Shown: positions 49,991 through 58,478 of the stretch, piece by piece
Numbering within the stretch: the first letter of the stretch is position 1
Layout: each line of letters starts with the position of its first letter
NCBI GenBank assembly: GCA_963728985.1
Contig: CAVSME010000003.1
Span: forward strand, 1,116,001-1,180,000
Reading direction: 5' to 3'
Length of the DNA stretch: 64,000 nt
Origin: DASXAI01 sp963728985
Lineage (GTDB): Bacteria; Actinomycetota; Acidimicrobiia; Acidimicrobiales; Ilumatobacteraceae
The notes under the pieces: generated by a model
Database searches by the model: none
Told to the model about the DNA's origin: nothing
Seen by the model: only the letters and a program-made list of their open reading frames with translations
Made by a program: the position numbers and the translations under genes

Positions 49991-51358
49991 TCACGCCGGC
50001 TGCTGGATGCGGGCGCTGATCTCCCGGTGCCGGCGCAGCATGTCGTCGACGCCGCCGTGCACGAGGACGCCGTCCGTCACGACCGATCGCCCGGCCACCA
50101 CGGTGTGACGGGCTCCCACGGGACCGCAGCGCAGCCACGCCTCCACCGGGTCGGCGATGGCACCGGCGAAGGCCGGACCGTCGAGCGACCACACGGCCAC
50201 GTCGCCGACCGCCCCGACCGACAGCTGGCCCAGCTCGCCCGTGCGCCCCAGGCAGGCGGCGCCGTCGCGCGTGGCCATCTCCAGCATGGTGCGGGCGGAG
50301 GCCGCCTGGGCACCGTTGCGCAGCTTGGCCACGAGCATCGCCGTGCGGGCCTCGAGCCACAGCGAGGCGGCGTCGGCGGACGACGAGCCGTCCACGCCCA
50401 GTCCGACGGGCGCCCCGGCGGCGCGCAGGTCGAGCACCGGCGCGATGCCTGACGACAGGATGAGGTTCGAGCTCGGGCAGTGGGCCACGCCCACGCCGGC
50501 CGCACCGAGGCGGCGCACCTCGTCGGTGTTCGGCATCACGCAGTGCGCCACCCATGAGCGATCGGTGCACCAGCCGACCCGCTCGAAGTACTCGACGGGC
50601 CGGCAGCCGAACCGGGCCAAGGAGAACTCGTCGTCCTCGCTGTTCTCGGCGAGGTGGGTGTGCAGGCGCACGTCGAGGCGCTCGGCCAGCTCCGCCGTGC
50701 GGGTCATGAGCTCGGCGGTGACCGAGAACGGTGAACACGGAGCCAGGGCGATGCGCACCATCGCACCCGGGGCCCGATCGTGGTGGCGAGCGACCTGCGC
50801 CTCGCACTCGGCGAGGATGGCGTCGTCGTCCTGCACCACGTCGTCGGGCGGCAGGCCGCCGTCCTTCTGCGACAGGCTCATGGAGCCGCGCGTCGGATGG
50901 AAGCGCACGCCGAGGTCGCGGGCGGCGCTGATCTCGGCCGACAGGAGGTCGCCGGCGCCGTGCGGATGGACGTAGAGGTGGTCGGTCGAGGTGGTGCACC
51001 CCGACAGGGCGAGCTCGGCCAGGCCCACCCAGGCCGATACGTGGGCCGCCTCCTCGTCGAGCCGCCGCCACAGCGGGTAGAGCGTCTGGAGCCAGCCGAA
51101 CAGCGGCGCCGTCGTCATGGGCGGGAACGCTCGGGTGAGGTTCTGGTACAGGTGGTGGTGGGTGTTGACGAGCCCGGGGGTCACGAGGCCGCCGCCGGCA
51201 TCGATGGTCCGGGTGGCGGCCGGCGGCGCGTCCGCCGGATCGCCGACGGTCGTGACGAAGCCGCCGTCGATGGCCACCCAGCCGCCCGGCCGCTCGCGCC
51301 GGTCGTCGTCCATCGTGACGAGCACGCCGGCGTTGGCCACCACGAGATCGACGGTCAC
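49991..51358 (-). CDS. Amidohydrolase, 8-oxoguanine deaminase/chlorohydrolase type
   Basis: The 455-aa enzyme has the amidohydrolase metal site GLVNTHHHLYQNLTRAFP, a downstream RLHTHLAEN, AHCVMPNTDE, GVAHCPSSNLIL and the catalytic Asp in GLGVDGSSSADAA. The motif order matches hydroxydechloroatrazine/8-oxoguanine deaminases (TrzN group), so a purine or triazine deamination is likely. GTG at 51358 overlaps the decarboxylase stop by 4 bp (GTGA). Confidence 0.88.
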   Translation of the reverse strand: MTVDLVVANAGVLVTMDDDRRERPGGWVAIDGGFVTTVGDPADAPPAATRTIDAGGGLVTPGLVNTHHHLYQNLTRAFPPMTTAPLFGWLQTLYPLWRRLDEEAAHVSAWVGLAELALSGCTTSTDHLYVHPHGAGDLLSAEISAARDLGVRFHPTRGSMSLSQKDGGLPPDDVVQDDDAILAECEAQVARHHDRAPGAMVRIALAPCSPFSVTAELMTRTAELAERLDVRLHTHLAENSEDDEFSLARFGCRPVEYFERVGWCTDRSWVAHCVMPNTDEVRRLGAAGVGVAHCPSSNLILSSGIAPVLDLRAAGAPVGLGVDGSSSADAASLWLEARTAMLVAKLRNGAQAASARTMLEMATRDGAACLGRTGELGQLSVGAVGDVAVWSLDGPAFAGAIADPVEAWLRCGPVGARHTVVAGRSVVTDGVLVHGGVDDMLRRHREISARIQQPA

Positions 51359-52725
51359 GCGTCGGCCAAGGAATCGATCACGACCTGCACGTCGGCCGGC
51401 GTGGTGCGGGGGTTCACGAAGCAGCACCGCAGCATCGTCTCGCCCGCCCACGTGGTGGGCACGACGAACGCGGTGCCCTCGGCGAGGGCGCGGGCGCTCC
51501 AGGCGTGGTAGTCGGTCGCCGTCCAGCCGACGCGCCGGAACACCACCACCGACAGCTCCGGTTCGAGTACCAGCTCGAGATGGGCCGCGGCCCGGATGAG
51601 CGCCGCCGCCTCGAGCGTGAGGGCGAGTGCCACTTCGACGGCATCGGCGTAGCGCTTCGTGCCGTAGGTGGCCAGGGAGAACCAGAACGGCAAGCCACGT
51701 GCCCGCCGGGTGAGGTGGAACGCGTAGTCGGACGGGTTCCACGCCTGGCCGCCGCTCAGCACCTCGAGGTACTCGGCGTGCTGGGTGTGGGCGGCGCGAG
51801 CGATGGCGGGCTCCCGGTACACGAGGGCGGCGCAGTCGAACGGGGCGAACAGCCACTTGTGCGGGTCCACCACGAAGCTGTCGGCCCGCTCGATCCCGGC
51901 GAAGCGGTGGCGGGCGCTGGGCGCGGCCAGCGCGGCCAGCCCGTAGGCGCCGTCGACGTGGCACCACACGCCCAGCTCGGCGGCGGCATCGGCGGCGGCG
52001 GTCAGGTCGTCGACGAGCCCGGCGTTGGTGGTCCCGGCGGTGGCGACGACGGCGAAGATGCGGTCGCGGTCGGCGCCGAGACGATCGAGGCCCTGCCGCA
52101 GCCCGTCGGCGGTGAGGCGGCCGAGCTCGTCGGCCTCCACGGCGACCACGTCCGCGTCCATCACCCGAGCCGCCGCCCGGACCGACGAATGGGCGGCCGC
52201 CGACGCCAGCACGGCGCCCCGCTGGCGATCACGCCGACCGCCGGCCACCGCCGTCCGCCATGCGTGCCGGGCAGCCACCAGCGCGCTGAGGTTGCCCGCT
52301 GAGCCACCGGCGACGAACACCCCGCCGGCGCCCTCGGGGAAGCCCGCCAGATCAGCCAGCCACCGCAGCGCCTCGTTCTCGGCGAAGACGGCGCCCGATC
52401 CCTCCAGCCAGGAGCCGCCGTACAGCGCCGACGCCCCGACGACGAGATCGAACAGCACCGAGGCCTCGGTGGCTGCCGCCGGCACGAACGAGAAGAAGCG
52501 CGGGTGGTCGGTGGAGATGCACGCGGGTGCCAGCACGTCGGCGAACACCTCGAGCGCGGCCGCGCCGCCGATGCCCTCCGCCGTGATGGTGGTGCCGGCC
52601 CGGCGCCGCAGCTCGTCCTCGGAGCGCGACGCGTCGAGCGGCGGGGGATCCATGCGCAGCCGGTCCAGCGCGTAGCTCACGACGGCCTCCGTGAGCGCCT
52701 CCGTCTCACGGTCGCGCTGGTGCAT
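51355..52725 (-). CDS. PLP-dependent group II decarboxylase family protein
   Basis: The 456-aa protein resembles aromatic-L-amino-acid/glutamate decarboxylases: HPRFFSFVPAAATEAS, GGVFVAGGSAGNLSALVAAR, VATAGTTNAGLVDDL, CHVDGAYGLAAL and the PLP lysine in VVDPHKWLFAPFDC. The substrate is unclear. ATG at 52725 directly follows the stop of a 51-aa membrane protein, and its end is coupled to the deaminase gene. Confidence 0.9.
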   Translation of the reverse strand: MHQRDRETEALTEAVVSYALDRLRMDPPPLDASRSEDELRRRAGTTITAEGIGGAAALEVFADVLAPACISTDHPRFFSFVPAAATEASVLFDLVVGASALYGGSWLEGSGAVFAENEALRWLADLAGFPEGAGGVFVAGGSAGNLSALVAARHAWRTAVAGGRRDRQRGAVLASAAAHSSVRAAARVMDADVVAVEADELGRLTADGLRQGLDRLGADRDRIFAVVATAGTTNAGLVDDLTAAADAAAELGVWCHVDGAYGLAALAAPSARHRFAGIERADSFVVDPHKWLFAPFDCAALVYREPAIARAAHTQHAEYLEVLSGGQAWNPSDYAFHLTRRARGLPFWFSLATYGTKRYADAVEVALALTLEAAALIRAAAHLELVLEPELSVVVFRRVGWTATDYHAWSARALAEGTAFVVPTTWAGETMLRCCFVNPRTTPADVQVVIDSLADA

Positions 52726-52881
52726 CTACACGTTCAGGTCGAGGAGCTCGCTGTCCTCGTTGCGCTGCTTCGCATCCACGTTCAGCGCCGTGCCCAGGAT
52801 GGCCGCCGCGACGAGGCCGCCGATGGCGACGAGCACGGGGAACAAGACCAACACCACGACGATGACGATGGCTCCGGCCAC
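52726..52881 (-). CDS. 51-aa membrane protein, function unknown
   Basis: The frame from GTG at 52881 to TAG at 52726 encodes one long membrane helix (AIVIVVVLVLFPVLVAIGGL, continuing VAAAILGTALN) and a charged tail KQRNEDSELLDLNV. Its stop directly abuts the ATG of the decarboxylase (TAGATG), and it starts 9 bp after the stop of tag, so it fits the operon. The acidic/basic tail with a dileucine-like end is distinctive. No family was recognised. Confidence 0.6.
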   Translation of the reverse strand: MAGAIVIVVVLVLFPVLVAIGGLVAAAILGTALNVDAKQRNEDSELLDLNV

Positions 52882-52890
52882 GAGGCGACG

Positions 52891-53442
52891 CTACCGGACT
52901 TCCGAGTGGCGATAGCACCCGACGAGGTGATCGTTCACCAGGCCGCACGCCTGCATCAACGAGTAGCAGATGGTGCTGCCGACGAACCCGAAGCCCCGCC
53001 GCTTCAGCTCCTTGCTCATGGCGTCGGATGCCGCCGTGGTGGCGGGCACGTCGGCCATCTGCTGCCACTGGTTCTGCAGCGGCTGGCCGTCCACGAAGCT
53101 CCACAGCATCGGTGAGAGCCCGTCGGGCAGGGCGAGAGCGGCACGGGCGTTGGTAACGGCGCTGCGCACCTTCGCCTTGTTGCGGATGATGCCGGGATCG
53201 TTCAGGAGGCGGGCGATGTCGTCGTCGTCGAACGCCGCCACCGTGGCGACGTCGAAGTTCCCGAACACCTCCCGGTACCGGTCGCGCTTGGCCAGCACCG
53301 TGCGCCACGACAGGCCCGCCTGCGCACCTTCGAGGACGAGGAACTCGAACAGTGTGCGCTCGTCGCGCCGGGGAACTCCCCATTCGGTGTCGTGGTAGGC
53401 CTGCGACAGCGGCTCGCCGTCACCCCAGGGGCAGCGGCTCAC
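52891..53442 (-). CDS. tag: DNA-3-methyladenine glycosylase I
   Basis: Tag removes 3-methyladenine from alkylated DNA. The 183-aa protein starts SRCPWGDGEPLSQAYHDTEW and has FEFLVLEGAQAGLSW, NKAKVRSAVTNARA, and the zinc-binding C-terminal part FVGSTICYSLMQACGLVNDH followed by GCYRH. GTG at 53442 overlaps the ridA stop by 4 bp. Spacing of Cys and His ligands matches the family. Confidence 0.93.
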   Translation of the reverse strand: MSRCPWGDGEPLSQAYHDTEWGVPRRDERTLFEFLVLEGAQAGLSWRTVLAKRDRYREVFGNFDVATVAAFDDDDIARLLNDPGIIRNKAKVRSAVTNARAALALPDGLSPMLWSFVDGQPLQNQWQQMADVPATTAASDAMSKELKRRGFGFVGSTICYSLMQACGLVNDHLVGCYRHSEVR

Positions 53443-53792
53443 GCCGGCTTGAACGCCCACGCCTCGATCTCCACGACGGCACCGATCGGCAGCGCCGCCA
53501 CGCCCACGGTGGACCGGGCCGGACGATGGTCGCCGAACCCGGCCATGTAGGCCTCGTTGAAGGTGGCGAAGTCGGCCATGTCGGTGAGGAAACACAGCGT
53601 CTTGGCCACGTCGGTCAGGCTGGCGCCCTCGGTGGCGAGCTGGGCGGCCACGTTGCGCATGGCCTGGGCCGTCTGGGCGGCCACGCCATCGGCCAGCTTC
53701 CCTCCCTCCACGCCCACCTGGCCGGACACGATCAGCCAGTCACCGGCGCGCACGATCGGGGTGTAGGGACCAACCGGCTTGGGGGCGCTCAT
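53439..53792 (-). CDS. ridA: RidA family enamine/imine deaminase
   Basis: RidA proteins clear reactive 2-aminoacrylate-type enamines as trimers. The 117-aa product has VGPYTPIVRAGDWLIVSGQV, AQAMRNVAAQLA and the substrate Arg in DHRPARSTVGVAALPIGA with a final VVEIEAWAF. ATG at 53792 is 9 bp after the end of the molybdenum-hydroxylase-like gene. Confidence 0.92.
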   Translation of the reverse strand: MSAPKPVGPYTPIVRAGDWLIVSGQVGVEGGKLADGVAAQTAQAMRNVAAQLATEGASLTDVAKTLCFLTDMADFATFNEAYMAGFGDHRPARSTVGVAALPIGAVVEIEAWAFKPA

Positions 53793-53801
53793 GCGGCGAC
53801 C

Positions 53802-55313
53802 CTATCGGCGGCGCGCCGGCCACTCGGGCGGGAAGCCGAGGTGGCGCCAGGCCGCCGCGGCCACGGCGGCGAAGACGGCGTCGGAGCCGTTCACGGGCTC
53901 GCCGTCGCTGGGCTCGATGCGGACGTCGACGGGCGGCATGTCGACGGCGCGCAGGATCCCGAAGGAGCGGATGGTGAGGTCCTGCGGCTCGCCGGCGTCG
54001 TCCACGGCGATGCCCTCGGAGCGCACCCACCCCAGGGCCATGTGGGTGGCGCCGATGCAGTACGACCGCAGCACCACCTCATCGAGCGGGTCCCCGCAGC
54101 GGACGGTGACCCGCACGCCATCGTCGTCGACGGAGGCCGACGCCAGCGCGCCGCTCGGGCCGCGGACCTCGTCGGGTCCTTCGGGCCGCAACGACGACAC
54201 GAGCACGGCCGCTTCCACCCAGCCGGCGCCGCGCTGATCGGTCGACGTCGGCGGCCCGCTCACGTCGAGCTCCTCGACGCGGAGCCCGGGGGCCATGTGC
54301 GCCACCGCCTCCGCCAGGCCAGGCGTGCGGGCGGCGCGCAGCACGCCGGTGCCGTCGGGCTGGATGCCGGCGGCGATCGGCGGCCGCTTCGGGCCGAGGC
54401 GCACGACGTCCTCGCGTGACAGCAGGACCCGCACCGGGCGACCGTGCTCGTCGGCCAGGCGCCGGGCTACTGCGCCGACGACGCTGGCCTGCTTGCCGCC
54501 GAAGGCGCCCCCGTTGGCCAGCGGGCTGGCGGGCTCACCGCCGGGCGCGCACCAGGAGGCGTCTGGCTCGAGGTAGCCGCCTTCCACCCACGTGGTCCGC
54601 AGCGTGCGCGCCCACGTGCCGGGCGGCACCTCGATGGGCCACGAGAGACCCACCGTCGACCGCCGCCCCTGGACACGTCCGGCCGCTGCCCGCGCCGCCG
54701 GCAGGTCCTCGTCCACGACCCAGTTGCCGTCGGCGGCGCGGACAGCCACGAGGGCGTCGGCCGGCGCGGTGTCGTCGGCGAACCCGCCGGCGCCGGCGGC
54801 GATGTCGGGGGCGACGCGCTGGGCCCCGTGCCCTTCGAGCGTGGCCCGACGGCCGGCCGCCTCGAAGTCCCGGTTGGCGGGGCCGGGCGTGCCGACCGCG
54901 GCCACCGCCTCGGCGATCGTCTGCCAGCCGGTGCACCGGCAGAGATGGGCCAGCAGCGCCTGGTCGACCGGAGCCGAACCACGGGCGGCGAGGCGCAGCA
55001 TGATGCCCGGCGTGCAGAACCCGCACTGGCTGGCCCCCGCGGCGCAGAAGGCGTCGGCCCAGCTCCCGGCATCAGGCCAGCCTTCGAGGGTGACGATGTC
55101 ACGGCCGGCCACCCGCCGCGCCGGCGTCACGCACGCCACCCGGGGAGCGCCGTCGACCAGCACGGTGCAGCAGCCGCACTGGCCCTGAGGGCTGCAGCCG
55201 TCCTTCACCGAGTGCAGGCGGAGCCGCTCGCGCAGGACGTCGAGGAGCGACCAGCCGTCGTCGGGCACCTCGACGGGGTGCCCGTTCACGGTGAAGGCGA
55301 CGGTCCCGGGCAT
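53802..55313 (-). CDS. Compact fusion of a [2Fe-2S] subunit and a shortened molybdopterin-binding domain (xanthine dehydrogenase family)
   Basis: The 503-aa protein joins two parts normally on separate genes. Residues 1-150 form a CoxS-like unit with CSPQGQCGCC (plant-type cluster) and CGFCTPGIM plus HLCRCTGWQ (second cluster). Residues 170-503 match parts of the molybdopterin subunit: GGYLEPDASWCAPGG, NGGAFGGKQA and PVRVLLSREDVVRLGPKRPP. The family large subunit has about 770 residues, so roughly half, including the usual C-terminal catalytic glutamate region, is missing or unrecognisable. ATG at 55313. No FAD subunit is adjacent. Confidence 0.8.
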   Translation of the reverse strand: MPGTVAFTVNGHPVEVPDDGWSLLDVLRERLRLHSVKDGCSPQGQCGCCTVLVDGAPRVACVTPARRVAGRDIVTLEGWPDAGSWADAFCAAGASQCGFCTPGIMLRLAARGSAPVDQALLAHLCRCTGWQTIAEAVAAVGTPGPANRDFEAAGRRATLEGHGAQRVAPDIAAGAGGFADDTAPADALVAVRAADGNWVVDEDLPAARAAAGRVQGRRSTVGLSWPIEVPPGTWARTLRTTWVEGGYLEPDASWCAPGGEPASPLANGGAFGGKQASVVGAVARRLADEHGRPVRVLLSREDVVRLGPKRPPIAAGIQPDGTGVLRAARTPGLAEAVAHMAPGLRVEELDVSGPPTSTDQRGAGWVEAAVLVSSLRPEGPDEVRGPSGALASASVDDDGVRVTVRCGDPLDEVVLRSYCIGATHMALGWVRSEGIAVDDAGEPQDLTIRSFGILRAVDMPPVDVRIEPSDGEPVNGSDAVFAAVAAAAWRHLGFPPEWPARRR

Positions 55314-55337
55314 GACGCTCGACACTAGGTTCGGCGC

Positions 55338-56186
55338 ATGCCTATGACGCGTCGGAGCTTCCTGGCTGCGGGCGCGGGCGCGCTGGTGGTGGCGGCCTGT
55401 GGCGGCGGCGGCGGGTCGGGCTCGGGCGACGACGGACCCAACGCACTGGTCTCGCGCTACGAGGACGGGTACTTCGTGCCGGGGACGCAGCGGGTCGCCG
55501 TCAGCCTCGGTGACAAGAACGGCCTCGTGTCCGACGGGCTGCCGAACGTCCTGACGGCGAAGGTGCTCGACGCCAAGGGCGCGGTGGTGGTGCCGTCGAT
55601 CGAGGCGACCAGCCACGCCGTGGGCACGCCCGTGCCGTTCTTCCCCTTCGCGCTGGCGATCACCACGCCCGGCGTCTACACGCTGAGCGCCAAGCTGGGC
55701 AGCAAGGACCTGCCGTCGTCGTTCAGCGTCGTGGACCCGTCACAGGTCAAGATCCCGAAGCCAGGCGACAAGCTGCCGCCCTTCGACACGCCCACCACGA
55801 CCGACGCCCGGGGCGTCAACCCGATCTGCACCCACCAGCCGCCGTGCCCGCTGCACGAGATGACGCTCACCCAGGCCTTGCAGACGGGCAAGCCGGCGGC
55901 CTACCTGATCGGCACGCCGGCCTTCTGCCAGACCGGCGTGTGCGCGCCCATCCTCGACAACCTGATCGCCTCCCACACCCGCCTGGGCGACAAGGTGGCG
56001 ATGGTGCATGCCGAGGTGTACACGGACAACACCGCGACCACGACCGCGCCGGCGGTCGCCGCCTACAACATGAGCTTCGAGCCCAGCCTGTGGATCACGG
56101 ACGCGACAGGAACCGTGGTGGAACGGCTCGACTTCGTGTTCGATCAGGGCGAGATCGACGCCGCCCTCGCCAAGGTGGCTAGCTGA
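55338..56186 (+). CDS. Secreted lipoprotein with thioredoxin-like domain
   Basis: The 282-aa protein starts MPMTRRSFLAAGAGALVVAA followed by CGGGG, a Tat-type signal with a lipobox cysteine. The N-terminal part is a beta domain (residues 35-130). The C-terminal part is thioredoxin-like, with TPAFCQTGVCAPILDNL (CxxxxC) and FEPSLWITDATGTVVERLD. TAGGTT lies 6 bp before the ATG, so it is probably leaderless. A redox or metal-delivery role outside the membrane is plausible. It overlaps erpA by 8 bp at the 3' end. Confidence 0.85.
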   Translation: MPMTRRSFLAAGAGALVVAACGGGGGSGSGDDGPNALVSRYEDGYFVPGTQRVAVSLGDKNGLVSDGLPNVLTAKVLDAKGAVVVPSIEATSHAVGTPVPFFPFALAITTPGVYTLSAKLGSKDLPSSFSVVDPSQVKIPKPGDKLPPFDTPTTTDARGVNPICTHQPPCPLHEMTLTQALQTGKPAAYLIGTPAFCQTGVCAPILDNLIASHTRLGDKVAMVHAEVYTDNTATTTAPAVAAYNMSFEPSLWITDATGTVVERLDFVFDQGEIDAALAKVAS

Positions 56187-56499
56187 AGGACTGGCCGCAG
56201 CCGCAGCTGCGGGTGGCGTTCGGGTTGTCGATGGCGAACCCGGCGCTCTGGAGGCCGTCCTTGTAATCCAGCGTGGCACCCTTGAGGAGCTGGGCGCTGG
56301 ACGGGTCGACGATCACCTTCACGCCGGCGAACTCGGCCAGCTCGTCGTCACCAGCGATGTCGCCGTCGAAGAACATCTCGTACGAGTATCCCGAGCACCC
56401 CCCTGGACGTACCGCGACGCGCAGGGCCAGTTCCGGCTCGCCCTCGGCGTCCAGCAGTTCCTTCACCTTCGAGGCCGCGGAATCGGTCAGCGTGATCAC
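56179..56499 (-). CDS. erpA: A-type iron-sulfur carrier (ErpA/IscA family)
   Basis: The 106-aa protein has the HesB/IscA fold with the three conserved cysteines: GGCSGYSYEM and the C-terminal SCGCGQSF. It passes Fe-S clusters to apoproteins. GTG at 56499 begins MITLTDSAASKVKELL after initiator translation. Beside it lie a SufR-like regulator and mrp/apbC, so the trio forms an Fe-S cluster supply neighbourhood. Confidence 0.93.
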   Translation of the reverse strand: MITLTDSAASKVKELLDAEGEPELALRVAVRPGGCSGYSYEMFFDGDIAGDDELAEFAGVKVIVDPSSAQLLKGATLDYKDGLQSAGFAIDNPNATRSCGCGQSFS

Positions 56500-56508
56500 G
56501 AGAACAGG

Positions 56509-57174
56509 CTATCGGGAAGACAGCACGACCTGGCAAGGTTCCCGATGCACCAGGTTGTGGAAGTCGTCGACCTCACCGCCGCCGACCGCCTCCACGAAGC
56601 CCTCCACGAGGCCGCGGTGCAGCGCGCAGACCAGCTCGGGATGCTCTTCGGCCAGCTCGCGGAACGGGCAGTGAGCGAAGCCCACCACGGCGTACTCGCC
56701 GTCGTCGGTGCCGGCCACCGTCGGGTCGAACCCGAGCTCGTCCAGCTCGGCTACGAGCGCTTCGAGGCACGAGGCGGCCTGCGTCGGGGCGTCGGCCCGA
56801 CCCTGGGCCCGGCCCACGTCGGCCGCCTCGTCGCCCGATACGCCGGCCGCCGCCACCAGCCGCAGGAGCAGGCGCGACAGCAGGGGGAACGGCGGCGGCT
56901 CCAGGCCCAGCGACGGCGCCCCATCGGCCAGGGAGTACAGGTGCTGGGGCCGGCCGACGCCGGAACGCACCTCGGTGGCCACGTCGAGCAAGCCGACGTC
57001 GCGCATGCGCTCCAGGTGCGGGCGCACGGTGTTCGGGTGCAGGCCGAGCGACTCGGCGATGTCGGCCGTGGCCAACGGTGCGGGCGATCGGGCCAGCTCC
57101 AGATAGATGGCGTAGCGGGTGTTGTCGCCCAGCGCCTTCAGGACGTCAAGCCGGGGCACTGCGACGTCAGCCAC
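56509..57174 (-). CDS. SufR-like winged-helix regulator with C-terminal cysteines
   Basis: The 221-aa protein has an N-terminal winged helix (LDVLKALGDNTRYAIYLEL, ATADIAESLGLHPNTVRPHL) and a C-terminal half with three cysteines in SufR-like context: C169 (HCPFRELAEEHPE), C183 and C214 (HREPCQV). SufR proteins bind an Fe-S cluster and repress suf genes. GTG at 57174 lies 6 bp after TAAACT, so the transcript is probably leaderless. It diverges from mrp and precedes erpA by 9 bp. Confidence 0.8.
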   Translation of the reverse strand: MADVAVPRLDVLKALGDNTRYAIYLELARSPAPLATADIAESLGLHPNTVRPHLERMRDVGLLDVATEVRSGVGRPQHLYSLADGAPSLGLEPPPFPLLSRLLLRLVAAAGVSGDEAADVGRAQGRADAPTQAASCLEALVAELDELGFDPTVAGTDDGEYAVVGFAHCPFRELAEEHPELVCALHRGLVEGFVEAVGGGEVDDFHNLVHREPCQVVLSSR

Positions 57175-57214
57175 AGGAAAAGTTTACACGGCGCTGACCG
57201 GTAGAATGGCGGCC
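57175..57214. promoter_or_regulatory. Overlapping divergent leaderless promoters of the SufR-like gene and mrp
   Basis: In 40 bp, the minus strand carries TAAACT (57186-57181) 6 bp before the GTG of the SufR-like gene, and the plus strand carries TAGAAT (57202-57207) 7 bp before the GTG of mrp. Both spacings equal the usual distance from -10 to the transcription start, so translation starts at or next to the 5' end. A single bound repressor could control both. Confidence 0.6.
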
Positions 57215-58387
57215 GTGAGTGGCCTGCCGTCGGCCGACGAGATCTACGGGCTCCTGCGGGGCGTCATCGACCCGGAGTTGGGCGGCAACGTCGTCGATCT
57301 CGGCATGGTGCCCGAGGTCACCATCGGGCCCGAGGGCGATGTGCGCATCATCGTGAAGCTCACGATCGCCGGGTGCCCGCTGCGGGGCCAGATCAAGAAG
57401 GACGTCGAATCGCGCGTCAGCCACCATCCCGGTGTGCGCAGCGTGAAGATCGACTGGGGCGAGATGACATCCGACGAGCGCACCGAGGTGATGCTCAAGG
57501 CGCGCTGGCACGCCCGCGAGCACGCGCCGGACACCGCCGTGCCCGCCACCACGCGGGTGCTGGCCGTGGCGTCGGGCAAGGGCGGCGTCGGCAAGAGCTC
57601 GGTCACGGTGAACCTCGCCGCCGCCTTGGCCCAGCGCGGCCTCACCGTCGGGGTGCTCGACGCCGACATCTGGGGCTTCTCGGTCCCTCGCATGTTGGGG
57701 GTCCCGGGCCGCCTCGCCGCCACCAAGGCCAGCGACGGCAAGAACCGCATCGTCCCGAACGAGAAGCGCATCGGCGCCGGGCTGGTGAAGGTGGTCAGCA
57801 CGGGCAACCTCGTCGACGACGAGGGCACCGCCCTCATGTGGCGGGGCCTGATGCTGACCAAGGCCGTCGAGCAGTTCCTGCGGGACGTGGAGTGGGGTCA
57901 TCTCGACTACCTGCTGATCGACATGCCGCCGGGCACCGGTGACGTGCAGATGGGCTTGGCCCGCATGCTCCCCCGCACCGATCTCCTGATCGTGACGACG
58001 CCGGCCGTGTCGGCCCAGAAGGTGGCCATCCGGGCCGCCGACATGGCCCGCCGGTCGTTCCTGCGGGTCGCCGGCGTGATCGAGAACATGAGCGCCTTCA
58101 CCTGCGACCACGGGGAGACGTACGCGCTGTTCGGTACGGGGGGCGGCCAGACGCTGGCCGACGAGATCGGCGTCGACCTCCTCGGCCAGGTCCCGCTCGA
58201 GCCGTCCGTCGCCGCTGGTGGTGACGCCGGCATGCCTGTCGTCGTGGGGGGCGAGGGTCCGGCGGCCGACGTGTTCCGGATGATCGCCGAGCGGCTGGTG
58301 AGTGAGATCGCCCCACCGGTCGACATGGCGGGCTGCTCCGCCCGCCTGCTCGACGCCGTCGAGCAGGCCCTCGGCCCGGCCAAGTAG
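57215..58387 (+). CDS. mrp: Mrp/ApbC family Fe-S cluster carrier ATPase
   Basis: The 390-aa protein has an N-terminal MIP18/DUF59 domain (IYGLLRGVIDPELGGNVVDL, GCPLRGQIKKDV) and a deviant Walker-A ATPase VASGKGGVGKSSVTVNLAAA, with DADIWGFSVPRMLGV, LLIDMPPGTGDVQ and a partly altered cluster loop (FTCDHGETYALFGTGGG, one Cys of the usual CxxC). It carries Fe-S clusters to targets. I prefer GTG 57215 because the in-frame ATG at 57206 lies inside the -10 box. Confidence 0.92.
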   Translation: MSGLPSADEIYGLLRGVIDPELGGNVVDLGMVPEVTIGPEGDVRIIVKLTIAGCPLRGQIKKDVESRVSHHPGVRSVKIDWGEMTSDERTEVMLKARWHAREHAPDTAVPATTRVLAVASGKGGVGKSSVTVNLAAALAQRGLTVGVLDADIWGFSVPRMLGVPGRLAATKASDGKNRIVPNEKRIGAGLVKVVSTGNLVDDEGTALMWRGLMLTKAVEQFLRDVEWGHLDYLLIDMPPGTGDVQMGLARMLPRTDLLIVTTPAVSAQKVAIRAADMARRSFLRVAGVIENMSAFTCDHGETYALFGTGGGQTLADEIGVDLLGQVPLEPSVAAGGDAGMPVVVGGEGPAADVFRMIAERLVSEIAPPVDMAGCSARLLDAVEQALGPAK

Positions 58388-58478
58388 CAGCGCGGTTTCG
58401 CGCTCACGCTTCGACCCGAGCGCCAGCCGGGCAACCCCCTGACCAGGGACGCTTGCCTGCCGGGATCGGCCCCAAATC

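Noticed and set aside
53802..55313. Frameshifted full-length xanthine dehydrogenase
   Set aside because: The frame is open throughout, and the genes on both sides (ridA and the lipoprotein) are intact with short gaps, so there is no room for a missing half.
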